Assembly: GCA_963682055.1 (NCBI GenBank)
Contig: OY821745.1
Location: 2,053,501 to 2,117,500 of the forward strand
Length of the DNA stretch: 64,000 nucleotides
Direction: 5' to 3'
Origin: Primula veris
Taxonomy: Eukaryota > Streptophyta > Magnoliopsida > Ericales > Primulaceae
In this document: piece after piece, positions 20,162-30,716 of the stretch
How the letters are laid out: the number at the start of each line of letters is the position of its first letter
Position numbering within the stretch: the first letter of the stretch is position 1
Made by a program: the position numbers and the translations under genes
The notes under the pieces: model-generated
Seen by the model: only the letters and a program-made list of their open reading frames with translations
What the model was told of the DNA's origin: nothing
The model's database searches: none

Positions 20162-23100
20162 CTATACGTAGTACTTCTTTAGGTTAGCCACATTCCAAGA
20201 ATTCTTTTCCCCTCGGCTATTGGCGAACAGTACGCTTTTGATTTTGTAAGAGACTGGACTCGTTTGCTTGACGATTTCGTATGGGCCTTCCCAGATAGGG
20301 CTTAGTTTGCCATGTATTTCGTTGCGGGTATAGACCGTCACTCGTCGCAGCACCAGTTCTCCTACCATGAATTCTTTGGATCCTCTTACTCTCTTGTCAT
20401 AAGTTTGCTTCACGCTTTGTTGGTATTTGGCTAGGGTAAGGGCTGCTATCTCTCGTTTCTCGTCTATCATGTCTAGCTCTTCTCTCATTCTTTGTTCATT
20501 GTTTCCCTGCTCGACTAAAGTCGTTCGGAGTGTGGGTAGCCCGATTTCTGTCCGTATGATGGCCTCGACACCGTACGCTAAGCTAAACGGGGTTTCCTTG
20601 GTGCCCGTCTTTGGTGTAGTTCGGCACGACCATAAAACGTTGAGTAGCCGCTCGGGCCACCTCCCCTTTGCTTATTGAAGGGTGGTCTTGATGCCGTCTA
20701 ATATCGTTCGGTTTGACACTTCGTCTTGCCCGTTTTCCTGTGGGTATGTCGGCGTCGAATAGAATTTTCGGATACCTAGTTCCTCATACCACAGCTGTAA
20801 ATTGGCATCTTTGAACTGGGTTCCGTTGTCGGCGACAATAGCGTACGGTATACCGAACCTAGTGATGATGTATTCCCAAATGAATTGTTTGACGTTGCTG
20901 GCTTTGATTTCTCGGAGGGGTTTAGCTTCGACCCATTTGGTGAAATAATCCGTCGCGACGATCAGATATTCCACACTCCCAGGTGCTCTTGGGAGTTTAC
21001 CGACTAAATCAATTGCCCATTGAGCGAACGGCCATGGTGCCGATACCGGGGTCATCATAGATGATGGGAGCCGTGGTATCTTGGCGAATCGTTGGCACTT
21101 GTCGCAACGTTGGACGTATGCATCGGCGTCTCGCTTGATATAGGGCCACCAATATCCTTGGGTCACTGCCTTGTTTGCAAGGGATCTCCCTTTGATGTGT
21201 GCTCCGCAGGATCCTTCGTGGATTTCCTCCAAGACCGGCAGTTGTAGCTCGGTCGGGACGCACAGTATGTGGGGTCCCCGGTAACTGGATTTGTATAGTT
21301 TATCGTCCTCGGATAGCCAGAAGCGAGGAGCTTTTCTTGTAATTTTCAGCGCTTTTATCTTGTCGGCCGGGAGCGTTCCATTTCGCAGATAACGAATCAT
21401 GTCCTCCATCCAACCTAGTTCGTACTGTATTGATGTCACTCGGTCTACCCTTTTAATTATGCTCGGGGTTGGCAGTAGTTCCACTGTGATCGACCGGGTG
21501 TCGGTCAATGTTAATGTCGAGGCTAGGGTGGCCAAGGCATCGGCATGTGCATTTTCGGTGCGATTGATTCTTATTAACTCGCACTGTTCGAAGGTTGCCA
21601 TCAAGCTTTGGACTTTCTCTTGGTAGAGGATCATTCTGTCATCTTTGGCTTGGTATTCGCCGATGGCTTGATTGACGATGAGCATGGAGTCTGAGCTTGC
21701 AATTAAGTGGGAGCATCCGAGGGACCGGGCAATGAGCATGCCATTTATCATGGCTTCGTATTCTGCCTCATTGTTGGTAGCTCGGAAGCCCAGTTTTATG
21801 CTTTTTTCGATGATTTCTCCCTCGCTAGACTTGAGGACGATCCCTGCTCCGGATCCGTCCTTGGTGGCTGATCCGTCGACGTGTATCTGCCAGTGTGATT
21901 GCGGAGAGAGTGCCAAAGGCTCATCATAGCCTTCGGTGAACTCCGCGACGAAATCGGCCAGGACTTGCCCCTTTATGGCATGGCGGGGTACGAACTCGAT
22001 ATGAAATTGGGATAGTTCGACCCCCCAGGCGGCAACTCGACCGCTAATGTCCGTCCGTCGAAGTGACTCTTTGATATGAAATTTCGTGTATACCCGGACC
22101 TGATGAGCTATGAAATAGTGTGGCAACTTTCTGGTTGCGACGACCAATGCCAGACACAGCTTTTCCAAGGGTAGATAACGTGTTTCGGCTTCGACCAGAG
22201 TCTTGCTGACGAAGTAGATCGGAAATTGTTCGCGACCTTCTTCTCTTAGGATAACTGCACTCACAGCTGTAGTGGAAACTGCTAGGTAGCATGCCAGAAC
22301 GTCTCCTTTGTTCGGCCTTACTAGCAGTGGCAGTGTCCTCAAGTACTCTTTGAGATTGTTGAATGAAGCTTCACATTTCGGGTCCCACTCGAATTTCTTA
22401 TCCTTCTTGAGTGATTAAAAAAACGTCCGTCCCTTGTCTGCGGATCGGCTAATGAACCTACTCAACGCGGCCATCATTCCCGTGAGCTCTTGTACCTGTT
22501 TCTTATTCTTGGGCGCTGCTAGGTTCCGTAGAGCCGTTATTTGATCGGGATTAGCCTCTATTCCTCGTCGGCTAACCATATGCCCCAAGAATTTCCCTTT
22601 GCTGATGCCAAATGCACACTTGCTTGCGTTGAGCTTTAGTTTGTGCTCGCCCAGCGTTTGGAAGACGTCTTTAATGTCTTGGAGGTGGGATGTGGCTTTT
22701 TCGCTCTTGACGACCATGTCGTCAATGTATACCTCCATTGTTTTCCCTATATGATCTCGACATACCCTTGTTATCATCCTTTGGTATGTTGCCCCCGCAT
22801 TGCGTAGGCCGAATGGCATTACCGTATAGCAATAATTTCCCAAAGGCGATATAAACGAAGTCTTTTCTTGATCTTCATGGGTGAGGGGAATCTGGTGGTA
22901 TCCTGAGTATGCGTCAAGGAAGGTCATCTGTTCTGCTCCCGCAGTTGCATCCACCAATTGATCGATCCTTGGAAGGGGAAAGTGGTCCCTCGGGCAGGCT
23001 TTGTTGAGGTTGGTGAAGTCTATACAGACTCTCTCCTTTCCATTCTTCTTTGGAACAACGACCGGGTTGGACAACCATTTTGGGTAGTAGACCTCCCTTA

Positions 23101-24460
23101 TGGCTCCAGCCTCCAATAGCTTTTGTACTTCAGCGATTATAGCTGCTCTGTGCTGTACAGACACTTTCCTGCTCCTTTGTGCTATCGGCTTGTACTCGGC
23201 GTTTACACTTAGGTGGTGGCATGCTGTATTGGGGTCTAGGCCCGGCATGTCTTTGGGACTCCAGGCGAATTTATCAATGTTGCTGAAAAGGAACGCTTCT
23301 AACTCCTCGGATTCCTGTTTTGGAAGGTTATCGCCGAGGAGAAAATAGTGCTCCTCGTCCATATCCGGGATATACACCTTCCTAAGTGTCTCTCCTACTT
23401 GTTCTTCGACAATCCTCTCGGTTTTGACTATGTGGTTGATCAGCTTCTTTGTGCTGGTGGGTTGTTCCACAATGCTTCGTTGTTTTTGGAGATTCGCGGT
23501 GATGTCTTCGCAGCGTCTTGAATCTTCTTGACATCCTCTGGCTGTCTCGATCTCTCCCCTATCATTTGGGTATTTGACCTTTTGGTGATAGGTCGAGGGT
23601 ATGGCCTTCATGGCATGTAACCAAGGTCGGCCCAATATTGCGTTGTGGCCGGAGTGGTCGTTGACCACTAAGAACTCCACGAGAACCGACACGGACCCGG
23701 TTGTAACACTGAGGACGATCTTACCCAACGGTTTAGTCGTTTCGGAGATGAAACCGATCAGTGTGACATCGGTAGGCTGTAGATCTTGCAGCTTGAGTTC
23801 CATCTTGTCGAAGAGCTCCCTATACATGATATCACAAGAGGCTCCTTGGTCGACAAGTACCATGCTGACCGTGTCTAGACCGATTTGAACACGGAGGTTA
23901 ATGGCGTCTCCGTGGGGGTAAATCACCCCTTCTTCGTCAAGATCCGAGAAAGAAATGGGCGGATGTCGTCGTGGTGTGCATTGTCGTTTAGAGGTCGACG
24001 CCTGTGATGCCTTGGCTACTTGGCCAAAGTGGGTCAGCTGCCGTTGTCGCGACCGTTCCCCACCGGGGCCCTTGGGTCGTGACATGTGAACGACGTTGAT
24101 CATTTTGACTTGCCGGTTGTCGGCTCCCTCGATGGCCAGTTGTTTGCCTTTATTCCCAGCTCCTTTGATGAACTTGGCTAGGTATCCTGCATCGCCCCAC
24201 TGGTTCATTCTCCATCGCAGGTTACGGCAATGCTCAGTGAGATGGCCGTGATCCTCGTGATATGCGCAGAAGAGCTTGGAATCTCTCTGATTGGGGGGAG
24301 AGATGATCGGTTGTGGTCGGGAATACCAACTTTCCCTGCATATATCCTTGAGGATATCTTCAGCAGATAGGTTGAAAGTGTATCGCAGCTCGACCGGTCC
24401 GAAAGCGTTTCGGTGTTCCCTCTCTTGGGGGCGACCTTGTTGAAACGGATTGGGTGGCAT
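20162..24460 (-). pseudogene. Tat-type pol: protease, RT, two RNase H domains, integrase; two in-frame stops
   Basis: One continuous frame on the minus strand. From right to left it contains a CX2HX4HX4C zinc knuckle (about 24250), an aspartic protease motif LVDQGAS (about 23855), RT with YIDDM (about 22725), a first RNase H, then a second RNase H starting IHVDGSA (about 21880) with TNNEAEYEA, then integrase with an HHCC-type zinc segment (about 21170-21100) and the core residues of the DDE triad near ATDYFTKW and VADNGTQF. TAA codons interrupt the frame at 22415-22417, just after RT, and at 20672-20674, in the C-terminal third of integrase. Both could be single C-to-T changes of CAA. The final segment, 20488-20162, holds the chromodomain-less C-terminal end (GKLSPIWEGPYEIV). 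Dual RNase H places it in Tat. This copy is unlikely to make a working polyprotein. Confidence 0.92.
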
Positions 24461-26079
24461 CGGTAGGTGAGCTGGAGCGGTTTATGTTCGTTGGTCGGTG
24501 TTGGGTATGCGATCTGGAGCGGTTTGGGCTCTAGTGCTCGTGGTCGCTCTACCCTGCTATGGACCTCAGGATCTTTGCCCTTTCTGGTCGGTTGGAAAGC
24601 TTCTCCCTGGTTATTCCTAACTCTTTTGCGACCCACCTGTGCCTCGCGGACCGACTCTCTTCTTGGTAGAGTTCGGTTGAGGAAACGCAGTTCGTCGTTT
24701 TTATCGGTGAGGTGGGTACAATAGGCTAGCAGGGAATCAGTGGTCGGGAAGTTTTTGCCTATGAACTTCCTTCTCGTCCAATAGCCATTAGGGATGGAGT
24801 TGATAAAGTTTTGGATGGCTATATTATTGGCATATCGTGAAATCTGGTTTGCTACGTCGATAAAACGTATGCAGTAATCGTTGAGCCTTTCATTTGGCAT
24901 CATCGTCATTTTCAGAAGGGTTTCGATGCTAACCTTCTTTTTCCGATGAGCAGCGTATCGGGTGGAGTATGCTCTTAGCAGTTCTGCCCAGTCTCTAATG
25001 GAGCCCCGTGGTAAGTTGTGATACCATGACGAAGCCTCTTGACCCAAGCTGTTTTTGAAAAATTTGCACATCAGTGCATGGTCATCACTCCACAGTTCCA
25101 TCTTCATCTTGTAGTGCCTCAGATGGTCGATAGGGCAACTCTTTCCATCATAGAGCCTGAATTCGGGGATGACGAACCCTATAGGATTGCGGTACCACGT
25201 GATCTGTTCGGTACATGGGGTTTCTTGACATACGTTCCAAGCCTGTTGGAACGCGTCATCCGTGACTTGGTAGGGGGGAGGGTATCCTCCATGATGTGGT
25301 GGTGGGCCATAGCCTTCCCCGATCCTGTATTCGGGATATCTACCATCCTTCGTGTTTGTGTGGACACGTTCCATGTGAGTGTTCGGATGGACGATAGTTA
25401 TTGGGACATTGCCCCCTTGGTGGGGCACTCTTGTATCAGGTCGCCGACCCGCTGCCTCCAGGGCGGCCCTGTAGGCAGAATCTTCCACTTCATGGCGTGG
25501 GTCTTTGTCGGGTTGGATAACTGGCCATACGATGCCGGCCGCTGTCATGGCCGTCATGCATGCCGCCAGCTGAGCTTGTAGCTGGGCGTAGTTCCTTTCA
25601 TCGGCTAACAGAACAACGTGTTGCACTTCCACCGTGGGTGGTGTAATCATCCTCGGAGGATTAGTTGGTAGTCGGGGCGATTGTCCGAGTACATGATCCT
25701 CGGGCATGCCAAACTGATGAGCTTCGTTCGTTTGTAAACGAGTACCGGAGTTGGCCGAGGCTGTAGGCAAAGGGACTCTTGAGCTCGGCCCTGCCTGGGA
25801 CCCGGGTAAGCGTCTTCGTGCACGCCTTAATACGGGCACGTCTTGTTCGTCATCCGAGGACGAAGGGTGTTCGTCGACAATCCCTTCAATGAAATGTTGG
25901 GGTGGTTCGATCGGTTGTTCTTGGTTGACGTAGGAGGTTGTTGGTTGGTTTCCGGATTGGATAGCTTCATATCTGTCGCGGATGGCGAGTAGATCGTCAA
26001 GGTCTTGTTGGCTAATTTGCACGTTTTGGTTATTGGTTTCTACTATCTCGGGATGGGTTTCCTCTACATTGGTCACCAT
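24205..26079 (-). CDS. Tat-type gag
   Basis: The product starts MVTNVEETHPEIV and reads 624 residues. The central part is the Retrotrans_gag domain: ITWYRNPIGFVIPEF, LRHYKMKMELWSDDHALMC, SSWYHNLPRGSIRDWAELL, and NERLNDYCIRFIDVAN. From about 24480 onward the frame no longer looks like gag; the expected nucleocapsid region with its zinc knuckle continues in the pol frame, two phases away. The frames overlap by about 280 bases, so a frameshift (programmed or mutational) near 24470-24480 must join gag and pol. The start is the first ATG of the frame, about 80 bases inside the LTR. Confidence 0.85.
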   Translation of the reverse strand: MVTNVEETHPEIVETNNQNVQISQQDLDDLLAIRDRYEAIQSGNQPTTSYVNQEQPIEPPQHFIEGIVDEHPSSSDDEQDVPVLRRARRRLPGSQAGPSSRVPLPTASANSGTRLQTNEAHQFGMPEDHVLGQSPRLPTNPPRMITPPTVEVQHVVLLADERNYAQLQAQLAACMTAMTAAGIVWPVIQPDKDPRHEVEDSAYRAALEAAGRRPDTRVPHQGGNVPITIVHPNTHMERVHTNTKDGRYPEYRIGEGYGPPPHHGGYPPPYQVTDDAFQQAWNVCQETPCTEQITWYRNPIGFVIPEFRLYDGKSCPIDHLRHYKMKMELWSDDHALMCKFFKNSLGQEASSWYHNLPRGSIRDWAELLRAYSTRYAAHRKKKVSIETLLKMTMMPNERLNDYCIRFIDVANQISRYANNIAIQNFINSIPNGYWTRRKFIGKNFPTTDSLLAYCTHLTDKNDELRFLNRTLPRRESVREAQVGRKRVRNNQGEAFQPTRKGKDPEVHSRVERPRALEPKPLQIAYPTPTNEHKPLQLTYRCHPIRFNKVAPKRGNTETLSDRSSCDTLSTYLLKISSRIYAGKVGIPDHNRSSLPPIREIPSSSAHITRITAISLSIAVTCDGE

Positions 26080-26136
26080 TGTCGCTCGTCTGGCAGAGTA
26101 TTGGTATTCGAATTCTAAACTAGTTGGGAACTAGAT

Positions 26137-26156
26137 GATTCCCGGAGACGGCGCCA
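26137..26156 (-). other. Primer-binding site, tRNA-Asp-like
   Basis: Two bases inside the LTR on the minus strand the sequence is TGGCGCCGTCTCCGGGAATC. It begins with TGG, as a tRNA CCA end requires. It resembles the complement of plant tRNA-Asp 3' ends (GGCAACGGCGCCA) with mismatches in the middle. Other tRNAs are not excluded. Confidence 0.6.
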
Positions 26157-26158
26157 TT

Positions 26159-26730
26159 TGATAAAGCCATAACTTTGGTCGGTCGCGTTAGGCTTTTCAA
26201 CAATAATATAATAGTAAATCAATTGTAAATAATGGACACTTCCTGATCTTTATTATTGCTCGGATTATAATCCTTATTCGGACTATTACACTTGCTCGGA
26301 TTAGTATCTCTGTATTACAATTGTGCTCGATTTGACTATTTAATCTCTCTTCTTGGTCTTTCTCCCCTTTTATTCGGTGCTCGGCTTTATCTCTGCTCGG
26401 TTTATTTCTTGACGTGATATGCTTTGACTAGTTTCTCTCTTTTCTCAACTTTTCTCTATATTTTTTGGATAGATTTTCTGGTCCTTTTCTAGGAGGGGTA
26501 GTTGGCTATTTATAGGCAACTATGCTTTCTAAGATGTTGACAAATGTCTCCATCTCAGGGGGTTTTTCAGACATGGGTCCCCAGTTGAGTGGGCTTGGGC
26601 TTTTGATAGTAATACCTTATTTTCCTATAAAAAGCATGAGATGACCCATTTAAGCGTTGGATACCCATTTATAAAGTGGGTTGATTATTACCCGAATAGA
26701 ATATTCGGGTCTAATTTTTATGTTCTATCA
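26159..26730 (-). repeat. LTR of the Tat element (5' LTR in element sense)
   Basis: 572 bases with TG..CA ends, followed by the GTTAG duplication at 26731-26735. Pairs with 9155-9725. It drives gag-pol toward lower coordinates. Confidence 0.92.
26506..26514 (-). promoter_or_regulatory. TATA box in the 5' LTR
   Basis: Minus strand reads TATAAATAG, in the middle of the LTR, about 430 bases before the gag ATG. The same motif lies at 9501-9510 in the other LTR. Confidence 0.55.
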
Positions 26731-28250
26731 GTTAGACAGAATAGTATAATACTAAACTGCTGGACTGTTTAACAATTAAAATAAACTGCCAGACAGAATA
26801 GTATAATTACTAAGCTGCTGGACTGTTTCTGTAAATACAAAAAAGTAAATTACAGAATTGAAAATTACATAATAGGAAATGACTGAATTGAAATTACATA
26901 AAGTAAACAGTACAGAAATATAAATACATAAAAATAAAGGTACTGAAATTTAAATACAGAAATGAAAGAACAGAATTTAAATGGACAGAAATGAAAGAAC
27001 AGAATTTAAATGGACTGAAATAAAGAAGAGGCAACTGCTGGACAGTTTCCCTTAAAAAATATTTCCCGAACCACCTTTAAAGGTTTCTAGTTTCGGGACT
27101 TTGTTCCCAATGTACAACTTCTGTCTCAGAGTGGCTCGTATGGAAACCGGCACCGAACCAAAGGTCGAGCTGTTGGTGGTGCGATTCTCTCTCTAATATG
27201 TATGTTATATGTTGTGAGTTGTGTGTTGTAATTGTGTCTGAAATGAGAGGGGGAGGGCTGCCTTTTATAGCCTCTCTTAGCCTCTCTTGAAACCGCAGCC
27301 ATAATGGTCAATTAATTCTGGGAGTTACACCCCCAGAATCCGCCCAATCAATTTCTGAAACCGCAGCATTTATTCTGCAATTTATTCTCATTGATTGCTG
27401 GCATTTCAGTTGCTGAAAACTCTAGGGACTACTTTTGTATTTTATACAAAACTCCCTTTTCAAATTTGACCCGAGACCTGAGTCCCGAGACCCGAGCGAG
27501 CGCGCGTGTGTGGTACACACTAATACTCTTAGGTGTATGTGGACATGTTAGTTTAACAACTACATGGGTTGGTATTGTATATATATTGTAAAATTAACTC
27601 TTAATCTTCCAATATGTGATAACCCTCGTTGGTTTTCCATTTAATTGTTTCATTTTCCAGCAAAGAGGTTTTTTCTCTTTCGAGAACCCAACTTTGAAGC
27701 CACTTTGTATTCACACCCATTCTCCGAATAGGTCATGCGATATACCGTCACGAAACTCGTCACACGGGCTACTCAAACACGTTGAGTATGGTATAAACAA
27801 CTCAGCGCTGTCACATGTAATAATGACTCGAAATTGGTCCTGTGACCATTCGGAAACAACCATGTTAAAACATGTTTTTCCAACAAGAACATCTATAAAA
27901 GTAGAATAAATTTTATGAATTTTGAGTATTTTGGTTAAATACTCGCACCGAGAACCGTTATACCTATTATAAATACTGGTATGGGTCGGATAAAATAAGT
28001 AAAAAAAGTATATAGACCCGACCCGTAAATCATAATGAGAGAACCGATAAAATCGTTACCCGAATACCCAAAAACTATAGGGTCAAGTCTAATCTAGCCA
28101 GGCCGGATAAAATTTACACCCTTATATACACACAACCTCAGCAAAACTTTGAGTCAGCAAATTTTACTAAATGTTTGAAAATTGTAACTCGACTTATACA
28201 CCATTCCACGAATTAAGAATAACTTAAGATTAGGTTTTAATCTATATATA

Positions 28251-28557
28251 CTAGTAATCGTGCCTCACGCTTTGCGTGTGAGACGCGTAATATGATAAAA
28301 TTTAGAAAATAAGTGTAGTTATGATACAAATATTTGGAGAATAAAAAAAGATAAGGGTATAAGATGAGAAGACTCAAAAGAATTTTGAGAGATTAAATAG
28401 TGATAAAAAGTGTTATTAGTTATTACTTTTTATATATTTTTTATGAGAATATGGTATTGTGGTAATTAATAAAAAAATGTAAGGGTATTTTTGGAAAAAA
28501 GTGATAAAATTTGGCAGCCTCAAAAAATCTTGGGTTGGCTTATTATAATAGTATAGA
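28251..28557 (-). mobile_element. Miniature Helitron, 307 bp
   Basis: Read on the minus strand it begins TCTATACTATTATAATAAGCC and ends with the hairpin CTCACACGC-AAA-GCGTGAG followed by GCACGATTACTAG. A TC start, a 3' hairpin and a CTAG end, with insertion between A and T and no target duplication, are the hallmarks of plant Helitrons. No coding capacity. Clean termini suggest a fairly recent copy. Confidence 0.8.
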
Positions 28558-28839
28558 TATATACTATTAAACGATATCATTACGATGATGATACAAATAT
28601 AGAGTAAAAAAATATATATGATATAAGTTGTGATGATGATACAAATGTTTAAAGAAAAAAATTATAGGATATAAAAAATTTTGTATGGTTAAATAGAGAG
28701 AAACAGTATAATTAATTTTTAATTTTTATGAAACTAGTTAATATGCTAATTAATAAAAAAGTATATGAGTATTTTTTTAAAAAATTAGATAAATTAGACA
28801 TGATCATTTGGATTGAGTTAACTTATTATTATATTAGAA

Positions 28840-28840
<1 letters not shown>
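28558..28840 (-). mobile_element. Diverged second copy of the same Helitron family
   Basis: The interior parallels the neighbour in order: GATGATACAAAT, ATAGGATATAAAA, TTAATAAAAAAGTATATGAGTATTTTT and GGATTGAGTTAACTTATTATTATA. The hairpin end is not recognisable. The two copies lie head to tail. Confidence 0.5.

Positions 28841-28843
<3 letters not shown>

Positions 28844-28905
<62 letters not shown>
28844..28905. repeat. (TA)n microsatellite, about 31 units
   Basis: Uninterrupted TA dinucleotides over about 62 bases, at the end of the diverged Helitron copy. Length is likely polymorphic. Confidence 0.95.
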
Positions 28906-28909
<4 letters not shown>

Positions 28910-29882
28910 TAGGGTGCCTCTGTTATTGATATCACTACTTTATTTCAGCCATAGAGCTCAAAGTCAACCGGATCTTTAACAAAAAGATACTATGCATCAA
29001 TAAGAGGACATTTTTATATTTTAATAATTACAATTTCATGTAATATTGTTTCATCTACCGGTATTGAGTTGACATATACCCTGTGTCTGACCTTTTATTG
29101 TAAATTTGTACTCCTAATTAATTAAATAATAAGGGCGATGAAATAAGGGTTGACAATATAAACAACAGTGTTTATCGTTAGAGTTGGCACTCTAACCTCG
29201 AAATATCATTAAAAAAAAATGAGTTTATTATCCAAGTGCAAACAACAGAGCAACTACTTGTAAATTACAATAGTAGTATAATACAGTGTACAAAATAAGA
29301 TATTTAGCAAATGTAATTCACAATTTCAAGGTTCAATGTTCCCGTATTAATATATACTACTAAGTCTCATTTGACCTGTTACGTACGTAAATTCACAATA
29401 AGTTGGAGAAGAGTAATATTTATTTTGATTGACTTGAAAATAAGGCATGTAACATTCGAAATTATGTCACATAGTAGCCACAAGGTAGGATGTGACTATG
29501 TTGAGCAGTTGAGCCATAATAGAGTATTTGCACAAAGATATATGGGCAAGTGATCAAAGCAAGTTATAATTTAAAATGTGAATATTTGAAGTTTTAACTT
29601 TGTAGTTTTTTTCCCCAACATTCCTTTGTAGATAAGACTTGTAAGAATTGTATTTCTCGAGGTTGTCTTTGATAAAGTTTTCATAGGAATCTTATTACAA
29701 TATATTTAGTGAGTATTTTATATTTAAAATTAATTTTAAGTAAGGTTTTGTATATCACATGTCGTGTCACGTGTGACGCACAATTGGGGCAGGGACGTTA
29801 CGAGGAGCCTATCAAGGGAAATCAAGAATCAACTGCCCATATGCTCAAGGGAACATATAAGCGTGCATATAAACCCTACTCA
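28906..29882. other. Intergenic, no gene seen
   Basis: AT-rich. The segment 29760-29830 is less AT-rich (GTCACGTGTGACGCACAATTGG) and contains a CACGTG-type palindrome, but no exon structure or family similarity could be supported. Confidence 0.45.
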
Positions 29883-30095
29883 CTCTGTTTCCAATTAATT
29901 ATCCATTACGAAATTACGTGCAATTTTGACCGGCCAATAACTTGTATCAAAATTGTCGAAATAAAAAAATTCAAAAGTTAATCATATGGTTCAAATATTA
30001 AATTATAGTATTATTTAGTTTTAAAATTTTTTATTTCGACAATTTTGATACATGTTATAATCCGATCAAAATTACATGTAATTTCTTATCTCTTT
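29883..30095. mobile_element. Stowaway-like MITE
   Basis: Left arm ATTACGAAATTACGTGCAAT and right arm AATTACATGTAATTTC are inverted copies. The inner blocks TTGTATCAAAATTGTCG and CGACAATTTTGATACATG are also inverted. Same family as 36801-37040; the outer CTCC ends are worn. Confidence 0.7.
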
Positions 30096-30192
30096 TTTTT
30101 TTTTCACAGATGGGTCCTTCAAACAATGGCAAGTTAATTAATGATGTAGTATTTGGTCTTGTGTGAGTTTTTATCATCTGAAAAAGGTTTCC

Positions 30193-30380
30193 GATTTTTT
30201 TTTTTTTTTTAACAAACCAACTTTTATTAGAAATTAATAGTCTTATAATACTTTGGAAAGCGATAAATTACAACCGAAACCGGTAATCAACCCAATTACA
30301 AAACTGGAGAAATGTGTTTTAAAAGAAATTTTATTTTGAAAAATTCTTCTTGATACTATCCTCACCTCTTATCATGTTTC
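30193..30380 (-). mobile_element. Possible 3' end of a minus-strand LINE or other retroposon
   Basis: Minus-strand reading ends AATAAAAGTTGGTTTGTT followed by about 18 A, as expected for a poly(A)-tailed retroposon. No coding domain is left to confirm the family. Confidence 0.35.
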
Positions 30381-30663
30381 CGATCTTGTGTTCAATAGAA
30401 CATGGTTAATTATTATTATGTCACGATTTCATTTCGACAGACGTGACAAATTAAGAGAAAATTCTGATATTGGTTTTAATGGCTTAACAGCTAGCTCTAG
30501 TAAATTAAACGTGTTGATGACACTATTACTAATAAGTTCTGGAAATGTAAATGAACGTGATGATATGCGTGGTTTGTGACATCTCACCATTCTTTATTTA
30601 TTTAAAGGCCTAACTAACGGAAACATATTCATTATATGATACTACTCAATAAGTCAATATCAA

Positions 30664-30716
30664 ATATTGAAATAATACTTTATTTCAAAAAAAAAAAATA
30701 TTGAAATAATACTTTA
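30664..30716. repeat. 20-bp direct repeat around a TTTC-poly(A) stub
   Basis: AAATATTGAAATAATACTTTA occurs twice (one base of end overlap is ambiguous), separated only by TTTC and about 9-12 A. The layout is that of a target-site duplication around an almost completely 5'-truncated LINE insertion. TTTC before the A run also precedes the tail of the LINE at 7370. Confidence 0.5.

Larger units (their letters stand above)
9155..26730 (-). mobile_element. 17.6-kb Ty3/gypsy LTR retrotransposon, Tat (Ogre/Retand-like) lineage
   Basis: Complete element with LTRs at both ends, a GTTAG target duplication at 9150-9154 and 26731-26735, and gag-pol on the minus strand (26079 to 20162). Two RNase H domains follow the RT, which is diagnostic of the Tat group. 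In element order (right to left) it has: LTR, primer-binding site, gag, protease, RT, RNase H, second RNase H, integrase, an 830-bp tandem array, then about 9 kb holding genes on the opposite strand, then the second LTR. Antisense ORFs and 3' tandem arrays are known from Tat relatives; six antisense transcription units in a row is unusual. Pol carries two in-frame stops. LTRs show five substitutions and one indel, so the insertion is young. Confidence 0.93.
8939..27885 (-). mobile_element. Solo LTR (TGTTGG...CCAACA), split by a nested gypsy element
   Basis: The sequence begins TGTTGG at 8939 and ends CCAACA at 27885, perfect 6-base inverted ends. It is flanked by the 5-bp duplication AGAAC (8934-8938 and 27886-27890). 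Subtracting the insertion at 9155-26730 and its duplicated GTTAG leaves about 1.37 kb (8939-9154 plus 26736-27885). No internal coding sequence remains, so it is read as one LTR left after recombination. A minus-strand TATAAAAGG (about 27261-27270) suggests the LTR promoter points left. The TGTTGG ends are common in Copia-type LTRs, but the family is not established. Confidence 0.75.

Noticed and set aside
20672..22417. Programmed stop-codon readthrough in pol
   Set aside because: Two TAA codons within one pol, one inside integrase, are better explained by mutation; no readthrough context was recognised.
21399..25581. Several plus-strand ORFs of 75-180 aa
   Set aside because: Shadows of gag and pol.
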